From Anisakis pegreffii (Eukaryota; Nematoda; Chromadorea; Rhabditida; Anisakidae): a stretch of DNA of 64,000 bases. The stretch covers positions 44,025 to 108,024 of the forward strand of contig JAPYMA010000072.1 in the NCBI GenBank assembly GCA_035041965.1, in the 5' to 3' direction. Under the pieces are notes generated by a model. It did no database searches and was not told the origin of the DNA. It worked only from the letters and a program-made list of their open reading frames with translations. Positions 57,590 through 64,000 of this stretch are shown piece by piece. The number at the start of each line of letters is the position of its first letter. The first letter of the stretch is position 1. Made by a program: the position numbers and the translations under genes.

Positions 57590-57662
57590 GGCCGCGTGGC
57601 GCAATGGACAACGCGTCGGTCTACGGAACCGAAGATTGCAGGTTCGAATCCTGCCGTGGTCG
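57590..57662 (+). tRNA. tRNA-Arg(ACG), copy 38
   Basis: Same as copy 1. Confidence 0.97.
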
Positions 57663-57774
57663 AAGATTTTGCTTAATTTTGAGCTATCTTTTACATTGCT
57701 AACGCGTCTGATAACCTTTGGAGTGTGAATAAGCAGCCTGCTTGGTTCAACTGAAGCGGAAGGACTGTATTTGT

Positions 57775-57847
57775 GGCCGCGTGGCGCAATGGACAACGCG
57801 TCGGTCTACGGAACCGAAGATTGCAGGTTCGAATCCTGCCGTGGTCG
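57775..57847 (+). tRNA. tRNA-Arg(ACG), copy 39
   Basis: Same as copy 1. Confidence 0.97.
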
Positions 57848-57959
57848 AAGATTTTGCTTAATTTTGAGCTATCTTTTACATTGCTAACGCGTCTGATAAC
57901 CTTTGGAGTGTGAATAAGCAGCCTGCTTGGTTCAACTGAAGCGGAAGGACTGTATTTGT

Positions 57960-58032
57960 GGCCGCGTGGCGCAATGGACAACGCGTCGGTCTACGGAACC
58001 GAAGATTGCAGGTTCGAATCCTGCCGTGGTCG
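57960..58032 (+). tRNA. tRNA-Arg(ACG), copy 40
   Basis: Same as copy 1. Confidence 0.97.
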
Positions 58033-58144
58033 AAGATTTTGCTTAATTTTGAGCTATCTTTTACATTGCTAACGCGTCTGATAACCTTTGGAGTGTGAAT
58101 AAGCAGCCTGCTTGGTTCAACTGAAGCGGAAGGACTGTATTTGT

Positions 58145-58217
58145 GGCCGCGTGGCGCAATGGACAACGCGTCGGTCTACGGAACCGAAGATTGCAGGTTC
58201 GAATCCTGCCGTGGTCG
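58145..58217 (+). tRNA. tRNA-Arg(ACG), copy 41
   Basis: Same as copy 1. Confidence 0.97.
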
Positions 58218-58329
58218 AAGATTTTGCTTAATTTTGAGCTATCTTTTACATTGCTAACGCGTCTGATAACCTTTGGAGTGTGAATAAGCAGCCTGCTTGG
58301 TTCAACTGAAGCGGAAGGACTGTATTTGT

Positions 58330-58402
58330 GGCCGCGTGGCGCAATGGACAACGCGTCGGTCTACGGAACCGAAGATTGCAGGTTCGAATCCTGCCGTGGT
58401 CG
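58330..58402 (+). tRNA. tRNA-Arg(ACG), copy 42
   Basis: Same as copy 1. Confidence 0.97.
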
Positions 58403-58514
58403 AAGATTTTGCTTAATTTTGAGCTATCTTTTACATTGCTAACGCGTCTGATAACCTTTGGAGTGTGAATAAGCAGCCTGCTTGGTTCAACTGAAGCGGA
58501 AGGACTGTATTTGT

Positions 58515-58587
58515 GGCCGCGTGGCGCAATGGACAACGCGTCGGTCTACGGAACCGAAGATTGCAGGTTCGAATCCTGCCGTGGTCG
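58515..58587 (+). tRNA. tRNA-Arg(ACG), copy 43
   Basis: Same as copy 1. Confidence 0.97.
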
Positions 58588-58699
58588 AAGATTTTGCTTA
58601 ATTTTGAGCTATCTTTTACATTGCTAACGCGTCTGATAACCTTTGGAGTGTGAATAAGCAGCCTGCTTGGTTCAACTGAAGCGGAAGGACTGTATTTGT

Positions 58700-58772
58700 G
58701 GCCGCGTGGCGCAATGGACAACGCGTCGGTCTACGGAACCGAAGATTGCAGGTTCGAATCCTGCCGTGGTCG
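58700..58772 (+). tRNA. tRNA-Arg(ACG), copy 44
   Basis: Same as copy 1. Confidence 0.97.
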
Positions 58773-58884
58773 AAGATTTTGCTTAATTTTGAGCTATCTT
58801 TTACATTGCTAACGCGTCTGATAACCTTTGGAGTGTGAATAAGCAGCCTGCTTGGTTCAACTGAAGCGGAAGGACTGTATTTGT

Positions 58885-58957
58885 GGCCGCGTGGCGCAAT
58901 GGACAACGCGTCGGTCTACGGAACCGAAGATTGCAGGTTCGAATCCTGCCGTGGTCG
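58885..58957 (+). tRNA. tRNA-Arg(ACG), copy 45
   Basis: Same as copy 1. Confidence 0.97.
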
Positions 58958-59069
58958 AAGATTTTGCTTAATTTTGAGCTATCTTTTACATTGCTAACGC
59001 GTCTGATAACCTTTGGAGTGTGAATAAGCAGCCTGCTTGGTTCAACTGAAGCGGAAGGACTGTATTTGT

Positions 59070-59142
59070 GGCCGCGTGGCGCAATGGACAACGCGTCGGT
59101 CTACGGAACCGAAGATTGCAGGTTCGAATCCTGCCGTGGTCG
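59070..59142 (+). tRNA. tRNA-Arg(ACG), copy 46
   Basis: Same as copy 1. Confidence 0.97.
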
Positions 59143-59254
59143 AAGATTTTGCTTAATTTTGAGCTATCTTTTACATTGCTAACGCGTCTGATAACCTTTG
59201 GAGTGTGAATAAGCAGCCTGCTTGGTTCAACTGAAGCGGAAGGACTGTATTTGT

Positions 59255-59327
59255 GGCCGCGTGGCGCAATGGACAACGCGTCGGTCTACGGAACCGAAGA
59301 TTGCAGGTTCGAATCCTGCCGTGGTCG
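59255..59327 (+). tRNA. tRNA-Arg(ACG), copy 47
   Basis: Same as copy 1. Confidence 0.97.
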
Positions 59328-59439
59328 AAGATTTTGCTTAATTTTGAGCTATCTTTTACATTGCTAACGCGTCTGATAACCTTTGGAGTGTGAATAAGCA
59401 GCCTGCTTGGTTCAACTGAAGCGGAAGGACTGTATTTGT

Positions 59440-59512
59440 GGCCGCGTGGCGCAATGGACAACGCGTCGGTCTACGGAACCGAAGATTGCAGGTTCGAATC
59501 CTGCCGTGGTCG
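59440..59512 (+). tRNA. tRNA-Arg(ACG), copy 48
   Basis: Same as copy 1. Confidence 0.97.
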
Positions 59513-59624
59513 AAGATTTTGCTTAATTTTGAGCTATCTTTTACATTGCTAACGCGTCTGATAACCTTTGGAGTGTGAATAAGCAGCCTGCTTGGTTCAA
59601 CTGAAGCGGAAGGACTGTATTTGT

Positions 59625-59697
59625 GGCCGCGTGGCGCAATGGACAACGCGTCGGTCTACGGAACCGAAGATTGCAGGTTCGAATCCTGCCGTGGTCG
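59625..59697 (+). tRNA. tRNA-Arg(ACG), copy 49
   Basis: Same as copy 1. Confidence 0.97.
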
Positions 59698-59809
59698 AAG
59701 ATTTTGCTTAATTTTGAGCTATCTTTTACATTGCTAACGCGTCTGATAACCTTTGGAGTGTGAATAAGCAGCCTGCTTGGTTCAACTGAAGCGGAAGGAC
59801 TGTATTTGT

Positions 59810-59882
59810 GGCCGCGTGGCGCAATGGACAACGCGTCGGTCTACGGAACCGAAGATTGCAGGTTCGAATCCTGCCGTGGTCG
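59810..59882 (+). tRNA. tRNA-Arg(ACG), copy 50
   Basis: Same as copy 1. Confidence 0.97.
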
Positions 59883-59994
59883 AAGATTTTGCTTAATTTT
59901 GAGCTATCTTTTACATTGCTAACGCGTCTGATAACCTTTGGAGTGTGAATAAGCAGCCTGCTTGGTTCAACTGAAGCGGAAGGACTGTATTTGT

Positions 59995-60067
59995 GGCCGC
60001 GTGGCGCAATGGACAACGCGTCGGTCTACGGAACCGAAGATTGCAGGTTCGAATCCTGCCGTGGTCG
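59995..60067 (+). tRNA. tRNA-Arg(ACG), copy 51
   Basis: Same as copy 1. Confidence 0.97.
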
Positions 60068-60179
60068 AAGATTTTGCTTAATTTTGAGCTATCTTTTACA
60101 TTGCTAACGCGTCTGATAACCTTTGGAGTGTGAATAAGCAGCCTGCTTGGTTCAACTGAAGCGGAAGGACTGTATTTGT

Positions 60180-60252
60180 GGCCGCGTGGCGCAATGGACA
60201 ACGCGTCGGTCTACGGAACCGAAGATTGCAGGTTCGAATCCTGCCGTGGTCG
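60180..60252 (+). tRNA. tRNA-Arg(ACG), copy 52
   Basis: Same as copy 1. Confidence 0.97.
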
Positions 60253-60364
60253 AAGATTTTGCTTAATTTTGAGCTATCTTTTACATTGCTAACGCGTCTG
60301 ATAACCTTTGGAGTGTGAATAAGCAGCCTGCTTGGTTCAACTGAAGCGGAAGGACTGTATTTGT

Positions 60365-60437
60365 GGCCGCGTGGCGCAATGGACAACGCGTCGGTCTACG
60401 GAACCGAAGATTGCAGGTTCGAATCCTGCCGTGGTCG
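60365..60437 (+). tRNA. tRNA-Arg(ACG), copy 53
   Basis: Same as copy 1. Confidence 0.97.
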
Positions 60438-60549
60438 AAGATTTTGCTTAATTTTGAGCTATCTTTTACATTGCTAACGCGTCTGATAACCTTTGGAGTG
60501 TGAATAAGCAGCCTGCTTGGTTCAACTGAAGCGGAAGGACTGTATTTGT

Positions 60550-60622
60550 GGCCGCGTGGCGCAATGGACAACGCGTCGGTCTACGGAACCGAAGATTGCA
60601 GGTTCGAATCCTGCCGTGGTCG
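60550..60622 (+). tRNA. tRNA-Arg(ACG), copy 54
   Basis: Same as copy 1. Confidence 0.97.
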
Positions 60623-60734
60623 AAGATTTTGCTTAATTTTGAGCTATCTTTTACATTGCTAACGCGTCTGATAACCTTTGGAGTGTGAATAAGCAGCCTG
60701 CTTGGTTCAACTGAAGCGGAAGGACTGTATTTGT

Positions 60735-60807
60735 GGCCGCGTGGCGCAATGGACAACGCGTCGGTCTACGGAACCGAAGATTGCAGGTTCGAATCCTGCC
60801 GTGGTCG
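60735..60807 (+). tRNA. tRNA-Arg(ACG), copy 55
   Basis: Same as copy 1. Confidence 0.97.
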
Positions 60808-60919
60808 AAGATTTTGCTTAATTTTGAGCTATCTTTTACATTGCTAACGCGTCTGATAACCTTTGGAGTGTGAATAAGCAGCCTGCTTGGTTCAACTGAA
60901 GCGGAAGGACTGTATTTGT

Positions 60920-60992
60920 GGCCGCGTGGCGCAATGGACAACGCGTCGGTCTACGGAACCGAAGATTGCAGGTTCGAATCCTGCCGTGGTCG
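60920..60992 (+). tRNA. tRNA-Arg(ACG), copy 56
   Basis: Same as copy 1. Confidence 0.97.
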
Positions 60993-61104
60993 AAGATTTT
61001 GCTTAATTTTGAGCTATCTTTTACATTGCTAACGCGTCTGATAACCTTTGGAGTGTGAATAAGCAGCCTGCTTGGTTCAACTGAAGCGGAAGGACTGTAT
61101 TTGT

Positions 61105-61177
61105 GGCCGCGTGGCGCAATGGACAACGCGTCGGTCTACGGAACCGAAGATTGCAGGTTCGAATCCTGCCGTGGTCG
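61105..61177 (+). tRNA. tRNA-Arg(ACG), copy 57
   Basis: Same as copy 1. Confidence 0.97.
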
Positions 61178-61289
61178 AAGATTTTGCTTAATTTTGAGCT
61201 ATCTTTTACATTGCTAACGCGTCTGATAACCTTTGGAGTGTGAATAAGCAGCCTGCTTGGTTCAACTGAAGCGGAAGGACTGTATTTGT

Positions 61290-61362
61290 GGCCGCGTGGC
61301 GCAATGGACAACGCGTCGGTCTACGGAACCGAAGATTGCAGGTTCGAATCCTGCCGTGGTCG
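61290..61362 (+). tRNA. tRNA-Arg(ACG), copy 58
   Basis: Same as copy 1. Confidence 0.97.
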
Positions 61363-61474
61363 AAGATTTTGCTTAATTTTGAGCTATCTTTTACATTGCT
61401 AACGCGTCTGATAACCTTTGGAGTGTGAATAAGCAGCCTGCTTGGTTCAACTGAAGCGGAAGGACTGTATTTGT

Positions 61475-61547
61475 GGCCGCGTGGCGCAATGGACAACGCG
61501 TCGGTCTACGGAACCGAAGATTGCAGGTTCGAATCCTGCCGTGGTCG
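61475..61547 (+). tRNA. tRNA-Arg(ACG), copy 59
   Basis: Same as copy 1. Confidence 0.97.
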
Positions 61548-61659
61548 AAGATTTTGCTTAATTTTGAGCTATCTTTTACATTGCTAACGCGTCTGATAAC
61601 CTTTGGAGTGTGAATAAGCAGCCTGCTTGGTTCAACTGAAGCGGAAGGACTGTATTTGT

Positions 61660-61732
61660 GGCCGCGTGGCGCAATGGACAACGCGTCGGTCTACGGAACC
61701 GAAGATTGCAGGTTCGAATCCTGCCGTGGTCG
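61660..61732 (+). tRNA. tRNA-Arg(ACG), copy 60
   Basis: Same as copy 1. Confidence 0.97.
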
Positions 61733-61844
61733 AAGATTTTGCTTAATTTTGAGCTATCTTTTACATTGCTAACGCGTCTGATAACCTTTGGAGTGTGAAT
61801 AAGCAGCCTGCTTGGTTCAACTGAAGCGGAAGGACTGTATTTGT

Positions 61845-61917
61845 GGCCGCGTGGCGCAATGGACAACGCGTCGGTCTACGGAACCGAAGATTGCAGGTTC
61901 GAATCCTGCCGTGGTCG
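61845..61917 (+). tRNA. tRNA-Arg(ACG), copy 61
   Basis: Same as copy 1. Confidence 0.97.
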
Positions 61918-62029
61918 AAGATTTTGCTTAATTTTGAGCTATCTTTTACATTGCTAACGCGTCTGATAACCTTTGGAGTGTGAATAAGCAGCCTGCTTGG
62001 TTCAACTGAAGCGGAAGGACTGTATTTGT

Positions 62030-62102
62030 GGCCGCGTGGCGCAATGGACAACGCGTCGGTCTACGGAACCGAAGATTGCAGGTTCGAATCCTGCCGTGGT
62101 CG
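62030..62102 (+). tRNA. tRNA-Arg(ACG), copy 62
   Basis: Same as copy 1. Confidence 0.97.
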
Positions 62103-62214
62103 AAGATTTTGCTTAATTTTGAGCTATCTTTTACATTGCTAACGCGTCTGATAACCTTTGGAGTGTGAATAAGCAGCCTGCTTGGTTCAACTGAAGCGGA
62201 AGGACTGTATTTGT

Positions 62215-62287
62215 GGCCGCGTGGCGCAATGGACAACGCGTCGGTCTACGGAACCGAAGATTGCAGGTTCGAATCCTGCCGTGGTCG
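62215..62287 (+). tRNA. tRNA-Arg(ACG), copy 63
   Basis: Same as copy 1. Confidence 0.97.
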
Positions 62288-62399
62288 AAGATTTTGCTTA
62301 ATTTTGAGCTATCTTTTACATTGCTAACGCGTCTGATAACCTTTGGAGTGTGAATAAGCAGCCTGCTTGGTTCAACTGAAGCGGAAGGACTGTATTTGT

Positions 62400-62472
62400 G
62401 GCCGCGTGGCGCAATGGACAACGCGTCGGTCTACGGAACCGAAGATTGCAGGTTCGAATCCTGCCGTGGTCG
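62400..62472 (+). tRNA. tRNA-Arg(ACG), copy 64
   Basis: Same as copy 1. Confidence 0.97.
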
Positions 62473-62584
62473 AAGATTTTGCTTAATTTTGAGCTATCTT
62501 TTACATTGCTAACGCGTCTGATAACCTTTGGAGTGTGAATAAGCAGCCTGCTTGGTTCAACTGAAGCGGAAGGACTGTATTTGT

Positions 62585-62657
62585 GGCCGCGTGGCGCAAT
62601 GGACAACGCGTCGGTCTACGGAACCGAAGATTGCAGGTTCGAATCCTGCCGTGGTCG
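62585..62657 (+). tRNA. tRNA-Arg(ACG), copy 65
   Basis: Same as copy 1. Confidence 0.97.
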
Positions 62658-62769
62658 AAGATTTTGCTTAATTTTGAGCTATCTTTTACATTGCTAACGC
62701 GTCTGATAACCTTTGGAGTGTGAATAAGCAGCCTGCTTGGTTCAACTGAAGCGGAAGGACTGTATTTGT

Positions 62770-62842
62770 GGCCGCGTGGCGCAATGGACAACGCGTCGGT
62801 CTACGGAACCGAAGATTGCAGGTTCGAATCCTGCCGTGGTCG
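62770..62842 (+). tRNA. tRNA-Arg(ACG), copy 66
   Basis: Same as copy 1. Confidence 0.97.
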
Positions 62843-62954
62843 AAGATTTTGCTTAATTTTGAGCTATCTTTTACATTGCTAACGCGTCTGATAACCTTTG
62901 GAGTGTGAATAAGCAGCCTGCTTGGTTCAACTGAAGCGGAAGGACTGTATTTGT

Positions 62955-63027
62955 GGCCGCGTGGCGCAATGGACAACGCGTCGGTCTACGGAACCGAAGA
63001 TTGCAGGTTCGAATCCTGCCGTGGTCG
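62955..63027 (+). tRNA. tRNA-Arg(ACG), copy 67
   Basis: Same as copy 1. Confidence 0.97.
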
Positions 63028-63139
63028 AAGATTTTGCTTAATTTTGAGCTATCTTTTACATTGCTAACGCGTCTGATAACCTTTGGAGTGTGAATAAGCA
63101 GCCTGCTTGGTTCAACTGAAGCGGAAGGACTGTATTTGT

Positions 63140-63212
63140 GGCCGCGTGGCGCAATGGACAACGCGTCGGTCTACGGAACCGAAGATTGCAGGTTCGAATC
63201 CTGCCGTGGTCG
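63140..63212 (+). tRNA. tRNA-Arg(ACG), copy 68
   Basis: Same as copy 1. Confidence 0.97.
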
Positions 63213-63324
63213 AAGATTTTGCTTAATTTTGAGCTATCTTTTACATTGCTAACGCGTCTGATAACCTTTGGAGTGTGAATAAGCAGCCTGCTTGGTTCAA
63301 CTGAAGCGGAAGGACTGTATTTGT

Positions 63325-63398
63325 GGCCGCGTGGCGCAATGGACAACGCGTCGGTCTACGGGAACCGAAGATTGCAGGTTCGAATCCTGCCGTGGTCG
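63325..63398 (+). tRNA. tRNA-Arg copy 69, eight-base anticodon loop
   Basis: 74 bases: one extra G makes the anticodon loop CTACGGGA, eight bases instead of seven. If real, this copy could be defective or a frameshifting decoder. It may equally be a sequence error, since it lies where other single-base differences begin. Confidence 0.85.
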
Positions 63399-63510
63399 AA
63401 GATTTTGCTTAATTTTGAGCTATCTTTTACATTGCTAACGCGTCTGATAACCTTTGGAGTGTGAATAAGCAGCCTGCTTGGTTCAACTGAAGCGGAAGGA
63501 CTGTATTTGT

Positions 63511-63583
63511 GGCCGCGTGGCGCAATGGACAACGCGTCGGTCTACGGAACCGAAGATTGCAGGTTCGAATCCTGCCGTGGTCG
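63511..63583 (+). tRNA. tRNA-Arg(ACG), copy 70
   Basis: Same as copy 1; one extra T in the spacer that follows (63638-63641). Confidence 0.96.
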
Positions 63584-63696
63584 AAGATTTTGCTTAATTT
63601 TGAGCTATCTTTTACATTGCTAACGCGTCTGATAACCTTTTGGAGTGTGAATAAGCAGCCTGCTTGGTTCAACTGAAGCGGAAGGACTGTATTTGT

Positions 63697-63769
63697 GGCC
63701 GCGTGGCGCAATGGACAACGCGTCGGTCTACGGAACCGAAGATTGCAGGTTCGAATCCTGCCGTGGTCG
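63697..63769 (+). tRNA. tRNA-Arg(ACG), copy 71
   Basis: Same as copy 1; one extra G in the spacer that follows (about 63790). Confidence 0.96.
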
Positions 63770-63882
63770 AAGATTTTGCTTAATTTTGAGGCTATCTTTT
63801 ACATTGCTAACGCGTCTGATAACCTTTGGAGTGTGAATAAGCAGCCTGCTTGGTTCAACTGAAGCGGAAGGACTGTATTTGT

Positions 63883-63955
63883 GGCCGCGTGGCGCAATGG
63901 ACAACGCGTCGGTCTACGGAACCGAAGATTGCAGGTTCGAATCCTGCCGTGGTCG
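63883..63955 (+). tRNA. tRNA-Arg(ACG), copy 72
   Basis: Same as copy 1. The 3' spacer has C for T at 63966 and diverges after 63990, where the window ends. Confidence 0.96.
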
Positions 63956-64000
63956 AAGATTTTGCCTAATTTTGAGCTATCTTTTACATTAAGCTAACGT

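Larger units (their letters stand above)
50692..64000 (+). repeat. Tandem array of a 185-bp unit bearing tRNA-Arg(ACG), 72 copies in window
   Basis: Each unit is 185 bases: 73 bases of tRNA gene and 112 of spacer. tRNA starts advance by exactly 185, apart from single-base insertions after copies 16 and 36, within copy 69, and after copies 70 and 71. The left edge is sharp at about 50692, where unique sequence gives way to TGTGAATAAGCAGCC. Copy 1 differs from the rest by one base at 50720 (CAACAG for CAACTG). The spacer holds three T4 runs and the short inverted repeat AGCAG-C-CTGCT. The array is still running at 64000, though the last bases diverge. It has no spacer diversity, poly-A tail or flanking duplications, so it is neither a CRISPR array nor a set of SINEs. 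All copies point the same way, antisense to WDR35. Confidence 0.97.

Noticed and set aside
50665..63711. About seventy 96-codon open frames on the minus strand
   Set aside because: They are the antisense of the tRNA repeat, overlap each other across units because 185 is not a multiple of 3, and have no independent coding signal.
50692..64000. CRISPR array or satellite without genes
   Set aside because: There are no variable spacers, and each unit holds a complete tRNA gene with promoter boxes and a terminator.
50692..64000. Cluster of tRNA-derived SINEs
   Set aside because: SINE copies are dispersed, have tails and target duplications, and their tRNA part decays. Here the tRNAs are intact and the units are in perfect tandem.

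Overview
The window is a piece of an animal nuclear genome. It is AT-rich, its genes are split by spliceosomal introns, and one of them is a cilium gene (WDR35/IFT121). Several acceptors read TTTCAG, which suggests a nematode, but this is an inference and another AT-rich invertebrate is possible. No bacterial features (operons, ribosome binding sites) are seen.

Layout. 1-11492 holds no gene I can name. 11493-11934 is a likely exon encoding a 24-residue tandem repeat. 17401-41040 (+) is a 21-exon gene whose splice phases all agree, giving a 1345-residue Ser/Pro-rich, mostly disordered protein. Its C-terminal part carries an RVxF-plus-phi-phi motif of the kind that docks protein phosphatase 1. 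A 14.7-kb intron (22101-36788) divides it. 42592-50526 (-) holds the last 18 exons of WDR35/IFT121, a subunit of the intraflagellar transport A complex, all in frame to a normal stop. The two genes converge on a 1.55-kb gap.

50692-64000 is the most striking part: a head-to-tail array of a 185-bp unit, each unit carrying one intact tRNA-Arg(ACG) gene on the + strand. I count 72 copies, nearly all identical, each with A box, B box and a T4 terminator. WDR35 reads leftward and its first exon here begins mid-propeller, so its missing N-terminal exons should lie beyond 64000. The array therefore appears to sit antisense inside a WDR35 intron of more than 13.4 kb, or else it has cut the gene in two.

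A tRNA-Arg(ACG), once its A34 is inosine, reads CGU, CGC and CGA, and these are the commonest Arg codons in the WDR35 exons. Smaller features are a 226-bp foldback element flanked by 10-bp direct repeats (17000-17225), a strong G-quadruplex motif (8806-8830) and a second small inverted repeat (27906-28023). All exon boundaries were found by hand from splice sites, phase and remembered family resemblance. No search was run.
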